From contig JAEUTG010000037.1 in assembly GCA_016788045.1 (NCBI GenBank), forward strand, positions 1 to 52,845: a stretch of DNA of 52,845 nucleotides, read 5' to 3'. The translations under genes were made by a program, and so were the position numbers. Position 1 is the stretch's first letter. Every line of letters starts with the position of its first letter. Source of the DNA: Bacteroidales bacterium (GTDB lineage: Bacteria; Bacteroidota; Bacteroidia; Bacteroidales; Lentimicrobiaceae). Shown one piece after another: positions 26,401 to 34,835 of the stretch. Below the pieces are notes generated by a model. It was not told where the DNA came from, ran no database searches, and saw only the letters and a program-made list of their open reading frames with translations.

Positions 26401-27361
26401 TTCTGCTCAATTGATGGCCCTCATCAACGACATCATTGATATTTCCAGAATTGAAGCCGGCCAGATTACCATCAGCCGCAACAGTGTCAGCCTGCAAAAA
26501 CTGATGTCAGACCTTTATTCGATCTCATCGAAAAACCCGCAGTTGAGAGCAATGCTTATTGCCCCGGTTAAAGAACATGACGAAGATCTCTTTATATCGG
26601 GTGATGAAGTCAGACTCAGGCAGGTAATGCTGAATCTCATCAGCAATGCCATTAAATTCACAAAGCAGGGAAGCATAGAATTCGGGTACATCCAGCTCGG
26701 AAGCACAATCCGCTTCTATGTCAAAGATACGGGCATTGGGATTGATCCTGAACATCATGAAGTGATTTTCAAACGGTTCAGGCAGGTGAATTCATCTGTA
26801 TCGCGCGAACAGGGGGGTACAGGGCTGGGACTGGCAATTTCAAAGGCACTGGTTGAGCAGATGGGAGGTACAATCACACTGGAATCAACCCTGGGTAAGG
26901 GTTCGGTATTTATGGTTGATCTGCCGTTCGAGAAAATCGGTGCAACCGGCCGAACCCAGTCGGAAAAGGCCCCTTCTGAATCCATAGTCAGATTCCCCGG
27001 CAAACGTATTCTGGTTGCTGAGGATGACGACACCAACTTTACCCTGCTGAAAATGATGCTGAAATACTCAGGTTGTGAAATTAACCGGGCTTACACCGGA
27101 ATAGAGGCCGTTGAGCTTGCTTTAAGCTGGAACCCTGACCTGATTCTTATGGATATTAAGATGCCGGAAATGAACGGTCTGGATGCGACCCGTGCGATCA
27201 GGCTGCAAAAGCCATCGCAGTTTATCATTGCTGTTACAGCGTTTGCATTGTCAGATGACAGAAACAGAGCCCTGGATGCAGGTTGCGATGACTACATATC
27301 CAAACCGATCACACAAATGAAGCTCTTCGAGAAAATCGGCAGATTCCTCCCGGTAGAATGA
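23468..27361 (+). CDS. Hybrid sensor histidine kinase with PAS and PocR sensory domains
   Basis: The 1297-aa protein has no obvious membrane segment. Domains: an N-terminal region of unclear type (1-290, part possibly GAF-like); PAS ~300-420; PocR-type ligand-binding domain ~450-605 with the Cys-rich CELCEKV and a conserved NCFYSD stretch; two PAS domains ~637-760 and ~762-890 with PAC tails (ITSRKEAAA, ITERKKADQ); a coiled coil ~890-935; HisKA with phospho-acceptor H942 (NMSHEIRTPMNGILGF); HATPase (NLISNAIKFT, DTGIGI, GGTGLGLAISK); and a receiver domain ~1179-1297 with phospho-acceptor D1229 (LILMDIKMP). The protein should autophosphorylate and relay to its own receiver, then probably to a separate phosphotransfer partner that is not in the window. 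PocR domains bind small molecules; the ligand here is unknown. Confidence 0.92.
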   Translation: MISFLGLINGSDSVSLLTDNNYLSVIDIFTDSSDKQLVNLLNDVHSTEDIFPSGILDRLKQLVKDPFFSNQGFIHTQFGSSPEDTFFVKISAGRNSSQAFLYTRISKESMPSAKSGAKALQVISDAAISFQNSAGRQDLFVRLISVLEGFVPDSWIFIASAGRNNELRMSGANPKVLRDADKVTGILGLNLFDIEFQLSDIDTRIFETFTRGFLEKFPSLFELTGQLVDRHLCEKISRELGIGSVYGIGLNHEQAYFGALCILSPDEAVNIHPELIESIVRQASYALQRLSAQESQFASDQLYHQIFSATDEAILISEMPSGRINDANPAAIRMFGCEDLVQLKESAFFGFFAEGLAEKLRQNQPFGHENTALYQHIFEWQAIRQNGSWFWCELSVRSFSVADNHFLLSVIRDVSESKKVLLNLQEKHQNLSRRLDTLIQPEVELDQIQLTDLFDLDEIQKIQDAFSDVTGVASVITDAKGVPVTRPSNFCELCEKVIRGTEIGRVNCFYSDSVIGTLNKSGPTIQPCLSGALMDAGSSISVGGIHIANWMIGQVINDDADVSKLSAYAGEIGADEKAYSSALSKVKRMPAEQFKRIAETLYLFANQLSLKATQNLQQARELAERQRIEQESIEVRRKLETLMGNLPGMAYRCRNDRDYTMEFVSRGAFELTGYKPEELINNARIAFNDLIVRDYQNYLWEKWQEVISSNSIFTDEYQITTASGEIKWVWEQGCGIYNQSGEVVAIEGLIIDITSRKEAAARLIESELRFRKLFEDSDDANLIIESGVFIDCNAAALRMLRSGRPEVVNKMPSELSPSRQPDGIDSSLKAMRMIETARKNGSHRFDWLHKRPDGSQFWVEVLLTVINIDDKEILYTTWRDITERKKADQDLRQMNVKLAKLNAGYLELNKEIERKNEELRIAIGKAEESDKLKSAFLANMSHEIRTPMNGILGFADLLLTPGLSHEDMASFIGIINTCSAQLMALINDIIDISRIEAGQITISRNSVSLQKLMSDLYSISSKNPQLRAMLIAPVKEHDEDLFISGDEVRLRQVMLNLISNAIKFTKQGSIEFGYIQLGSTIRFYVKDTGIGIDPEHHEVIFKRFRQVNSSVSREQGGTGLGLAISKALVEQMGGTITLESTLGKGSVFMVDLPFEKIGATGRTQSEKAPSESIVRFPGKRILVAEDDDTNFTLLKMMLKYSGCEINRAYTGIEAVELALSWNPDLILMDIKMPEMNGLDATRAIRLQKPSQFIIAVTAFALSDDRNRALDAGCDDYISKPITQMKLFEKIGRFLPVE

Positions 27362-27395
27362 AACCGGAACCGCAGCAACAATCAGAATTTTACCT

Positions 27396-27866
27396 TCAGA
27401 AACGGAACCAGGGACGCTCAACCCCCATCATACCAAAGGGGATCATCGCAAAAATCAGGACAATGGAAATCACTGTCCAGATTAGTGCAGAGCGGTGCTT
27501 CCCACGATCTGTTGATTTTCGTTTTGTGATGATACTGCCTGCCTGGGCAATCACAACAGCGACAACATTAACAAAGGCATGTTCTACGGCCCAGAAACGG
27601 GCTGTACTGTCTTTCATGGCTGCACCGAAATCATTGAGAGCCATGGTTGTAACCGGGCTGAGTACAAAGTACAGAATAAGTCCGCCAAGCAGCTGAAGGT
27701 GAAGTGTGAGGATATAATAGAAAAGGCTTTTCTTTTGAAAGACGCTGTATCCGGTTTTCCGGGATAATCCGCTCACTGATGAAACTATGACAAACAGGGC
27801 GAAAATGAGTATCGCCCAACGGTTCCATGAATGTAGTACAAGCAGGGGTGAGTATAAAGAATCCAT
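27396..27866 (-). CDS. Small four-helix membrane protein (cytochrome b-like, uncharacterised)
   Basis: From the ATG at 27866 the protein has 156 aa; a GTG at 27890 would add eight residues. About four membrane segments are visible (WAILIFALFVIVSSVSGL, LQLLGGLILYFVL, AFVNVVAVVIAQAG, ALIWTVISIVLIFAMIPFGM). Conserved-looking His residues fall in HSWNRW, LHLQLLGG and EHAFVNV, which resembles small Bacteroidetes proteins annotated as cytochrome b-like, but heme binding is not shown. It is the last gene after ftsK and the lolA-like gene, and it converges on the histidine kinase gene with a 34-bp gap. Its start codon is buried in a strong hairpin (27860-27904). Confidence 0.75.
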   Translation of the reverse strand: MDSLYSPLLVLHSWNRWAILIFALFVIVSSVSGLSRKTGYSVFQKKSLFYYILTLHLQLLGGLILYFVLSPVTTMALNDFGAAMKDSTARFWAVEHAFVNVVAVVIAQAGSIITKRKSTDRGKHRSALIWTVISIVLIFAMIPFGMMGVERPWFRF

Positions 27867-27904
27867 TGGTTTTGTTTTTTCAATAAACACAAAGCCAATG
27901 GATT
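27860..27904 (-). promoter_or_regulatory. Hairpin covering the start codon of the 4TM gene
   Basis: On the minus strand AATCCATTGGCTTTGT pairs with ACAAAACCAATGGATT at 15 of 16 positions around a 13-nt loop. The AUG at 27866-27864 lies inside the 3' arm, so the fold would hide the translation start. No U-run follows, which argues against a simple terminator for the upstream gene. Confidence 0.6.
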
Positions 27905-27933
27905 TGTTCTGTACTTCAGGGTATAATAGCCCC

Positions 27934-28560
27934 TTACCTCATGTCAATCACCTCAACACCAGGATGATCAGCAGCTTTAAAAACAAACGTGTTGTCGGTA
28001 AATGGCAGGTCTGTTTCAAACTTTCCAACCTGATAGGTGTACACGCTGCCGTTTTTATCAAAAATGGACAATGAACTGACCATTTTTTTTGTTTTTTCGA
28101 TGGTCACTTTCACCTTATTGAAGTTCTTCTTCTGAACCGGCGTAAGCTCGATAACACTCTGTCCGGCCTTATCCTCAATTACTTTGGCCTTGTAGTTTTC
28201 ATTGTAGGTATTCAGCAGGTTGGTAGGGGTGAAGCTGTCATCGTCTTTGCTCACTTCATTTACCTGTACCTCATTGGCATCTTTTACAAATGTCCATACG
28301 GTTTTCCCATCACTGATTACTTCCTGGCCTGAAAAGGATAATTTGTATTTGTCGCCTTTCGACATCAGCACGCCTTTGTAGCTCTCGTTGATTTTCTGGG
28401 CAGTATTCACCATTTTATAAGTAAACTCAATGCGGATGGTTTTATAGGTTTTTGTTTTTGCTGATACTTCGTCCAGAATCGCTCTCGCTTTTTTATCAGA
28501 CTGAGAAAATGAAGCTATGGTGATCAGTATTGCAGACAGTGTTAAAATGATTTTTTTCAT
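27934..28560 (-). CDS. lolA: LolA-like outer-membrane lipoprotein carrier protein
   Basis: The 208-aa protein has a signal peptide (MKKIILTLSAILITIASFSQ) and a LolA-type beta scaffold: AILDEVSAKTKTYKTIRIEF, YKGVLMSKGDKYKLSF, DGKTVWTFV, NLLNTYNENYK. LolA chaperones lipoproteins across the periplasm from the LolCDE complex to the outer membrane. The start is 28 bp downstream of ftsK on the same strand, and ftsK-lolA adjacency is common in Bacteroidetes, which supports the assignment. Bacteroidetes often carry several LolA-fold proteins, so a more specialised carrier role is possible. Confidence 0.85.
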   Translation of the reverse strand: MKKIILTLSAILITIASFSQSDKKARAILDEVSAKTKTYKTIRIEFTYKMVNTAQKINESYKGVLMSKGDKYKLSFSGQEVISDGKTVWTFVKDANEVQVNEVSKDDDSFTPTNLLNTYNENYKAKVIEDKAGQSVIELTPVQKKNFNKVKVTIEKTKKMVSSLSIFDKNGSVYTYQVGKFETDLPFTDNTFVFKAADHPGVEVIDMR

Positions 28561-28588
28561 TCGTGGTCAGGTTCAGTTTGTTAATAAT

Positions 28589-31126
28589 TCAGAATTCGTT
28601 GTCAGGATTCCGGCTGTTGTCAGGTCCCGATTTCATGTCTTTCAAAAATTGTTCCAAAGCAAACTCATTGGCAACTTTTACTTCCCGGGCTTTACTTCCT
28701 TCGAAAGGGCCTACGATACCGGCGGCTTCCAGCTGGTCGATGATTCGTCCTGCGCGGTTATATCCGAGCTTCAGTTTTCTCTGCAGCAAAGAAGTACTTC
28801 CCTGCTGGGTTGCAACAATGATGCGGGCAGCGTCCTCGAAGAGTTCATCGCGCATGGCCGGGTCGAAATCCACCTCTTTTTCGTCCTGTTCATCGGCAAA
28901 CTCAGGCAGGTGATACGCATCGGGATAAGCCCGTTGTGAGCCGATAAACTCAGTGATCCGTTCAACTTCATGGGTGTCGACAAAGGCACATTGCAGCCTG
29001 ATGAGGTCGCTGCCGGTAGAGAGGAGCATATCGCCACGTCCGACAAGCTGATCAGCCCCCCCGGAATCGAGGATGGTGCGGGAGTCGATCTTGGAGATCA
29101 CCCTGAAAGCAATACGGGCTGGGAAATTGGCCTTGATGGTACCCGTGATGATGTTTACGGATGGTCGCTGTGTTGCTATTACCAGATGGATACCGATGGC
29201 CCTGGCCAGCTGCGCCATACGGGTGAGCGGTGCTTCAATTTCCTTGCCGGCCGTCATAATCAGGTCGGCAAACTCATCAATCACCACGATGATATAAGGC
29301 AGGAAGCGGTGGCCGTGCAGGGGGCTCAGCTTACGGGCAATAAACCGCTCATTGTACTCTTTGATGTTTCTTACCTGGGCATCCTTGAGCAGGTCGTAAC
29401 GGTTGTCCATCTCGATGTTGAGTGAATTGAGCGTGCGTACAACCTTGCGGGTATCGGTAATGATGGCTTCTTCTGAATCGGGCAGCTTCGCAAGAAAGTG
29501 CCTTTCTATCTTTGAAAACAGCGTCAACTCCACTTTTTTGGGATCAATCATCACAAACTTAACCTGTGAAGGGTGCTTGTGATAAAGGATAGAGGCAATG
29601 ATGGCATTCAGCCCCACCGATTTTCCCTGTCCGGTAGCTCCGGCCATCAGGATGTGGGGCAGTCGGGTAAGATCAGCGATAAATGGCTCATTCTGAATGG
29701 TTTTCCCCATTCCAAAGGGAAGCTCAAACTTGGTTCCCCTGAATTTTTCGCTCCCGAGGATTGATTTCATGGAGACAATTTCAGGCTTCAGGTTGGGCAC
29801 CTCAATGCCGATGGTCCCTTTGCCCGGAATCGGTGCAATGATCCGGATACCCATGGCTGCCAGGCTCAGTGCAATGTCATCTTCCAGATTCTTGATTTTT
29901 GAGATCCTGACCCCGGGTGCCGGAATGATCTCGTACAAGGTTACCGTAGGACCAATGGTAGCCTTGATCTTGTCAATCTGAATATTGTAATTTGCCAGTG
30001 TATCAACAATGCGGTTCTTATTGGCCTCCAGCTCTTCTTTCTGAACGCTCACCGAATTCGGGGTTCCTCCGTAATCATCCAGCAGTTCAAGTGTCGGCCG
30101 TTGATAATCCGGTAAATCAAGCGTAGGGTCAAATTCGGTATCTATGGTATAGTGTACAGGTTCTGCTTTGGTTTCCTCAGCCGGTTTGGTTGTTTTCGTG
30201 TGTTCAATGGTGAATTCCACGGCATCTTTATCCGGTCGGGGCATCGGAGCCGGATCAGGAACCTCCAGGGGAACCGGATCAGCAGGCGCTGTGTTGTTCT
30301 TGCGGTTTGCCGGTTTTACTTCCGGTTTCTCATCATGAGAAACAGAAAATTCAACCATGTTGTATTTGTCTTCACCAGGGGCACTGCCTGACCGGTTTTC
30401 GTTTTTTCGTATGCTTTTGAATGCTGGGTCAGCTCCTTCGCCTGTTTCATCTCCATCAGGTTCTGCATCTGAGGGTCTTTTGGGGAGCTCAAGGGGCATA
30501 TTGAACGCGAAAACAAGCAAGGCGATGAGGGTAAATAGCAGGGTAATTGCCGTGCCGGTCTTGCCCAGCAGTCCGGCCATCCAGAGCGAGGTCTGGTAAC
30601 CGGTGATGCCGCCGAGCACTGCATAATCGGTTTCACCCAGTACAAATCCAAGGGCTACCGGCAACCAGAGCAGGCCCAGTATTGCATTTCTGACAGTCTT
30701 AAAGACCGGCAGAACCTGAATCTTCAACGACATTTTTACCCCGGCAACAATCAGCATCACGATGATCAGGTAGGCGGCTATGCCGAAGCCTTTTTTGATA
30801 AAAGTAACGGAGAGGGCCGCTCCCAACCGCCCGGCCCAGTTGCCGGCTTCTATGCTTGTATCAAAGAGAATGCGGTTGAAAGAATAGGTGGTAAAAAGAT
30901 CATCAGCACCCCATTTGAAGTACAGAAACAGGTATGAAGTGAAAGCAAACAGCAGATAGATGGCGAGCAGCACAAAAAACACACCGGTGAGCTTAACCGC
31001 CCTGCCATCGGTGACCCAGAGAGGTAGCGCGGAAGTACGACTGCCCTTGCCGTTTTTTTTCCCGGAAGGGGTTTCAAACTCATCGGATTTGCTGCTTTTT
31101 TTCAGCGCATTGCCTTTAACAGCCAT
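28589..31126 (-). CDS. ftsK: DNA translocase FtsK
   Basis: The 845-aa protein has an N-terminal membrane domain (about four helices in residues ~45-210), a charged Pro/Glu-rich linker (~215-340), the FtsK alpha/beta motor (Walker A AGATGQGKSVGLN near residue 493; Walker B IIVVIDEFADLI) and a C-terminal gamma winged helix (LLQRKLKLGYNRAGRIIDQL). FtsK anchors at the division septum and pumps chromosomal DNA toward the dif site for XerCD resolution. The gene starts a probable unit with the lolA-like gene and the 4TM gene; two candidate -7 boxes lie just upstream. The linker is short compared with E. coli, as is usual in this phylum. Confidence 0.96.
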   Translation of the reverse strand: MAVKGNALKKSSKSDEFETPSGKKNGKGSRTSALPLWVTDGRAVKLTGVFFVLLAIYLLFAFTSYLFLYFKWGADDLFTTYSFNRILFDTSIEAGNWAGRLGAALSVTFIKKGFGIAAYLIIVMLIVAGVKMSLKIQVLPVFKTVRNAILGLLWLPVALGFVLGETDYAVLGGITGYQTSLWMAGLLGKTGTAITLLFTLIALLVFAFNMPLELPKRPSDAEPDGDETGEGADPAFKSIRKNENRSGSAPGEDKYNMVEFSVSHDEKPEVKPANRKNNTAPADPVPLEVPDPAPMPRPDKDAVEFTIEHTKTTKPAEETKAEPVHYTIDTEFDPTLDLPDYQRPTLELLDDYGGTPNSVSVQKEELEANKNRIVDTLANYNIQIDKIKATIGPTVTLYEIIPAPGVRISKIKNLEDDIALSLAAMGIRIIAPIPGKGTIGIEVPNLKPEIVSMKSILGSEKFRGTKFELPFGMGKTIQNEPFIADLTRLPHILMAGATGQGKSVGLNAIIASILYHKHPSQVKFVMIDPKKVELTLFSKIERHFLAKLPDSEEAIITDTRKVVRTLNSLNIEMDNRYDLLKDAQVRNIKEYNERFIARKLSPLHGHRFLPYIIVVIDEFADLIMTAGKEIEAPLTRMAQLARAIGIHLVIATQRPSVNIITGTIKANFPARIAFRVISKIDSRTILDSGGADQLVGRGDMLLSTGSDLIRLQCAFVDTHEVERITEFIGSQRAYPDAYHLPEFADEQDEKEVDFDPAMRDELFEDAARIIVATQQGSTSLLQRKLKLGYNRAGRIIDQLEAAGIVGPFEGSKAREVKVANEFALEQFLKDMKSGPDNSRNPDNEF

Positions 31127-31139
31127 CTGCAGTTTTTTT

Positions 31140-31155
31140 CAAAGTTACAAAAGTA
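31140..31155 (-). promoter_or_regulatory. Tandem -7 boxes upstream of ftsK
   Basis: On the minus strand TACTTTTG (31155-31148) and TAACTTTG (31147-31140) both fit TAnnTTTG and lie 14-29 bp before the ftsK ATG. No TTTG -33 box is apparent. An inverted repeat (31180-31186 / 31199-31205) just upstream could be a weak terminator of the preceding gene. Confidence 0.4.
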
Positions 31156-31248
31156 CAAAACCGGCCGGTTCCGGTATAACCTGCTTGCCTTTTTTAATAA
31201 GCAGGAGCCGGAATCAGCCGGATATGTTCTCAAGGTCAGTCAGTCAGG

Positions 31249-31926
31249 CTATTTTCCACCGCCAAACATCTGCCTGAGTTCATCAGGGGTCATTTCTTTA
31301 TAATCTGAGGGCACCTCAAAATCACGGTTCGATACTTTTCCTTTCTCAATGCTGGTTGCTGTAAGCAACATGCTCATTCCCTGCATTTTATAATAAAACT
31401 CAAGGGGGATTCCCGGCAGGGTTCTGTATTCGTTATCGTAAAAGATTTTGTTGTTGCCAATGGCTTCAGTGAAGTAAACCACAATGGGAGAACCCTTGCT
31501 TTTCTCATCACCGAAATTTATTTCTGCTTTCTTACAAGTGAAACCGGCAATATCCTTAGTTTCAGCAGTCACCACAACCACCGGTTCTTTGGTGTTGTTT
31601 CCTTTTTTATTGGGCTTCAATGCTACTTTATTGCCGGCCATTTCAAAAAGCATGATGGTCGATTTCTGATCTGAATCGAGCAAAACAATCTGACTCATGC
31701 TGGGCATATTGATGTCGATCCTGGCTTTGTTACCATTCAGGGTAACTTTAACGGTTTTCGGCATCATGGCAAGTTGTGATGCATCAAGCTGGGCATCCGG
31801 ATACGTTACGGTGTAGTTGATCACTCCTTTAAAAGGAGATCCGGCTTTCTGGGCCTGGGCTTGTAAAAACCCGGAAATCAGAAAAGTAAAGGCGAGTATG
31901 GTCGCTGTCAGCTTATTGTTCAACAT
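31249..31926 (-). CDS. Secreted DUF4412-type protein
   Basis: The 225-aa protein has a signal peptide ending near QAQAQ. The mature part is mostly predicted beta strand: FKGVINYTVTYP, TVKVTLNGNKARIDINMP, LLFEMAGN-type stretches, ETKDIAGFTCKKAEI and IPLEFYYKMQGMSMLLTATS. This matches Bacteroidetes DUF4412 or GLPGLI-like periplasmic proteins of unknown function, which resemble lipoprotein-binding folds such as LolA. The C-terminus FGGGK is Gly-rich. It is 26 bp downstream of the peptidyl-prolyl isomerase gene, so both are probably co-transcribed envelope genes. No active-site residues were recognised. Confidence 0.7.
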   Translation of the reverse strand: MLNNKLTATILAFTFLISGFLQAQAQKAGSPFKGVINYTVTYPDAQLDASQLAMMPKTVKVTLNGNKARIDINMPSMSQIVLLDSDQKSTIMLFEMAGNKVALKPNKKGNNTKEPVVVVTAETKDIAGFTCKKAEINFGDEKSKGSPIVVYFTEAIGNNKIFYDNEYRTLPGIPLEFYYKMQGMSMLLTATSIEKGKVSNRDFEVPSDYKEMTPDELRQMFGGGK

Positions 31927-31952
31927 TTTTTCTTTTTTAGGTTGATTATCGG

Positions 31953-32393
31953 TTATTCATTCTCAGTAATGACGATTTTCTCAATCTCATCGCCGGCCCT
32001 GATCAGGTCAATGACTTCGAGGCCTTCGTAAACTTTACCGAAGCAGGTATGATTGCGGTCGAGGTGGCTGGTGTTCTTCCTGCTGTGGCAGATGAAAAAC
32101 TGGGAGCCTCCGGTGTTTCTTCCGGCATGGGCCATGGAAAGCACGCCACGATCGTGATACTGATTGCCGCCATCGAGCTCGCACTTGATGGAATAACCGG
32201 GCCCGCCTGATCCTGTTCCGTTGGGGCAGCCGCCCTGAATTACAAATTCAGGTATTACCCGGTGAAAGGTAAGCCCGTCATAAAAACCGCTTTTGGCAAG
32301 TTTTACAAAATTGGCAACAGTATTGGGAGCATCCTGCTCGTAGAAATTTACTTTCATAACACCTTTAACGGTGTGAATCTCTGCTTTGTACAT
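31953..32393 (-). CDS. Peptidyl-prolyl cis-trans isomerase, cyclophilin type
   Basis: The 146-aa protein is a compact bacterial cyclophilin covering the whole domain: [30 protein letters not shown] (catalytic Arg in FHR), [32 protein letters not shown] and [15 protein letters not shown]. It has no signal peptide, so it is probably cytoplasmic and assists protein folding by Xaa-Pro isomerisation. It lies 19 bp after lepB, within the parAB-to-DUF4412 run. Confidence 0.93.
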   Translation of the reverse strand: MYKAEIHTVKGVMKVNFYEQDAPNTVANFVKLAKSGFYDGLTFHRVIPEFVIQGGCPNGTGSGGPGYSIKCELDGGNQYHDRGVLSMAHAGRNTGGSQFFICHSRKNTSHLDRNHTCFGKVYEGLEVIDLIRAGDEIEKIVITENE

Positions 32394-32412
32394 GCAATTA
32401 AGTATTAATTGA

Positions 32413-33921
32413 TTATTTAATGGTTCTGAAAAGTTTGTTCATCCTGATTTTGCCCCCGAACAACGGCTTGTTTCCATCGAGCGAAAGCCATACAAACACT
32501 GCCTTGCCAACCACGTGGTCAACCGGAACAAAGCCCCAGAAACGTGAGTCGGCAGAATTGTGCCGGTTGTCGCCCATCATCCAGTAATAATCCTGCTTAA
32601 AGGTATAACTGCTGGCAGGCTTACCGTTAATGAGTATGGTTTCGCCTTTGATTTCCAGGTCGTTGAGCTCGTAATTCTTGATGATTCTGGAGTACAGGAC
32701 AATGTTTTTACTGTTGATCTCAACAGTAGCGCCCTGGCGTGGAATTTCAAGCGGCCCGAAATTATCCACATTCCATGGGTATAGCGAATCGAACGGGAAG
32801 ATGTAAGGCTGCCAGAAGCCTTTCGGCTGGATAATTTTGCGTACCTCCTTCACATTCACAAATCCTTTGATTTTCTCAGCTGTTTCATTGGTAAGTGTCA
32901 GAACAATCTCATTTGGACCTGCCATGCCCACTTCCTCTGTAATGTTGAGTTTCTCGAGGGCCTTGGGATTTATCCGGGTACCGTCGGTTCTGACGATGTA
33001 CTTGAACTGCGCCTGATCGGGCAATTCGGCCGCTTTTCCGTTGATGTAAACCACCTGGTCTTTGATTTCAAGCACATCACCCGGTATCGCGATACACCTT
33101 TTAATATAGTTCTCACGCTTGTCGACAGGACGGGCAACGATGTCACCGAAATTGGCCTTGTCGTTCCATACCCGGTAACGTCCGTAGTCCCTCACCAGCC
33201 CGTAATAACTCTGATTCTGGGCTTTCAGGGCAACGGTATCACCATCAGGGTAGTTAAAGACCACCACATCATTGTTTTTTACAGTGGTCAGTCCGGGAAA
33301 ACGGTAATAAGGAAGTTTCAGCCATTCGACATACGATTTGGTGCTGGCGGTAAGTGGCAGGGTATGATGCACAAACGGAAAAGCGATCGGAGTATTCGGC
33401 ACTTTCGGGCCATAGCTTAATTTGCTCACAAACAGAAAATCGCCGACCAGCAGTGATTTTTCCATGGATGAGGTAGGGATGGTGTAGGCTTCCACCATGA
33501 AGATACGGATGATGCTGGCTGCAATCACCGCGAAGATGATGGCATCCACCCATTCACGAACCGGGGTCTTTTTGATTTTCACCCTGTTGGCGGGCTCAAC
33601 GTAATCGCCTGATTTTTTTATCCCCAGCCAGGGCAGGTAAACAAAAGGCAGCAGAACGGCAACTGCCTGATGCCCGAGGTTATAAATCCTGTAGCACTTC
33701 AGGGTTTCCACTACCATCAGCATAACCATGAAGGCATTGATGAACGGCATTGCCAGAAAAATAAACCACCACAGCGGCTGCCTGATGATGTTGAGCCAGA
33801 TATAGTAATTCAGGACTGGAACCGCTGATTTCCAGCCGGATTCGCCTGCAGTTTCAAATGTTTTCCATAGCAGAACAGGAAAGAACAGGAAAATGATGAA
33901 CAAGACCAGTGAAAGGGACAT
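32413..33921 (-). CDS. lepB: Signal peptidase I
   Basis: The 502-aa membrane protease removes signal peptides from exported proteins. The N-terminus has about three hydrophobic segments (residues 1-100), then an anchor helix (~125-142), followed by the catalytic core: S152 in [11 protein letters not shown]274 in [11 protein letters not shown], and the [17 protein letters not shown] box near the C-terminus. The core is interrupted by long insertions, so the protein is much longer than E. coli LepB; this is typical for Bacteroidetes. It lies between dapB and a cyclophilin gene in a conserved order. Its substrates would include the giant secreted proteins encoded in this window. Confidence 0.95.
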   Translation of the reverse strand: MSLSLVLFIIFLFFPVLLWKTFETAGESGWKSAVPVLNYYIWLNIIRQPLWWFIFLAMPFINAFMVMLMVVETLKCYRIYNLGHQAVAVLLPFVYLPWLGIKKSGDYVEPANRVKIKKTPVREWVDAIIFAVIAASIIRIFMVEAYTIPTSSMEKSLLVGDFLFVSKLSYGPKVPNTPIAFPFVHHTLPLTASTKSYVEWLKLPYYRFPGLTTVKNNDVVVFNYPDGDTVALKAQNQSYYGLVRDYGRYRVWNDKANFGDIVARPVDKRENYIKRCIAIPGDVLEIKDQVVYINGKAAELPDQAQFKYIVRTDGTRINPKALEKLNITEEVGMAGPNEIVLTLTNETAEKIKGFVNVKEVRKIIQPKGFWQPYIFPFDSLYPWNVDNFGPLEIPRQGATVEINSKNIVLYSRIIKNYELNDLEIKGETILINGKPASSYTFKQDYYWMMGDNRHNSADSRFWGFVPVDHVVGKAVFVWLSLDGNKPLFGGKIRMNKLFRTIK

Positions 33922-33966
33922 AAATTCTTTTTTATGTAAAAACTAAGCTTATTTTCAGTTTGATTG

Positions 33967-33974
33967 CAAACTTA
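33967..33974 (-). promoter_or_regulatory. Candidate -7 box upstream of lepB
   Basis: The minus strand reads TAAGTTTG 45 bp before the lepB ATG, in the short gap after dapB. No -33 partner at the standard spacing is visible, so read-through from dapB may matter more. Confidence 0.3.
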
Positions 33975-33988
33975 CACTTTTTATTGGT

Positions 33989-34708
33989 TCAATTGCCGTT
34001 GCGCAGCAGGTCAGCCATGGTATAAAAGCCGGTTTTACCCTGTATCCATTCGGCAGCGAGCACGGCACCCAGGGCAAGCCCCTGACGGTTGTGTGCCTCA
34101 TGCCTGAGGGTGATGGTATCGGCCATGGAACGCCACTCAACAATATGTGTGCCGGGGATTTCTCCGATGCGTTCACTCAATACCGGTACCAGCCGATTAT
34201 CGCTTGTGGGCCCGGCTGTCCAGCCTGTAAATCCTGGATTAGACTGAACAATATCATTGGCCAGAGCAATGGCCGTGCCACTGGGAGCATCAAGTTTGTG
34301 AATGTGATGAATCTCATTCAGCCTGGGTTGATATTCCTTGCCACTGAGCAGTGAAGCCAGGGTTTTACTGATCTCAAAAAAAATGTTCACCCCGATGCTG
34401 AAGTTGGGCGAGTAGAAGAAGGCGCCGTTTACACTCCGGCAAAAGGCAACGGCTTTTTCCAGACCATCAGGCCAACCGGTGGTACCGCTGACAACCGGTA
34501 CACCAGCTTCCAGGCACCTATTTACAACGCCTTCAGCCGATTGCGGCGTGCTGAAATCAATCACCACATCGCAGTCCTGTCTGTTCAGACTGATTGATTC
34601 CCAGGCTTCGCTGTTATCGGGAAATCCAACAATCTGATGTCCCCTTGAGACGGCAGTTTTCTCGATTTCATGGCCCATGCGGCCATATCCTGAGATCACG
34701 ATTTTCAT
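33989..34708 (-). CDS. dapB: 4-hydroxy-tetrahydrodipicolinate reductase
   Basis: From the ATG at 34708 the protein has 239 aa; the open frame continues to 34795 but the added residues are basic and not conserved-looking. MKIVISGYGRMGHEIEKTA is the nucleotide-binding glycine loop, VVIDFSTPQS follows the Rossmann core, and the catalytic segment EIHHIHKLDAPSGTAIALA is intact. The enzyme reduces hydroxy-tetrahydrodipicolinate with NAD(P)H in the diaminopimelate/lysine pathway, which also supplies peptidoglycan. It sits between the DUF5683 gene and lepB, a common Bacteroidetes order. Confidence 0.95.
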   Translation of the reverse strand: MKIVISGYGRMGHEIEKTAVSRGHQIVGFPDNSEAWESISLNRQDCDVVIDFSTPQSAEGVVNRCLEAGVPVVSGTTGWPDGLEKAVAFCRSVNGAFFYSPNFSIGVNIFFEISKTLASLLSGKEYQPRLNEIHHIHKLDAPSGTAIALANDIVQSNPGFTGWTAGPTSDNRLVPVLSERIGEIPGTHIVEWRSMADTITLRHEAHNRQGLALGAVLAAEWIQGKTGFYTMADLLRNGN

Positions 34709-34835
34709 CTTACGGTTTTTATGTTTTCTCTTTGTCACCAGCCAGCGGTTCAGGGTAACGGATATCCCGTTCCATCTTTTCAGCACTGTCTGCAAGCGGC
34801 TTTCCGGAAGTTAGACGAAGCACCTCTGCTGACGG

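Noticed and set aside
28970..29425. 151-codon plus-strand frame within ftsK
   Set aside because: It is antisense to the FtsK motor domain, with no start context or family signature.
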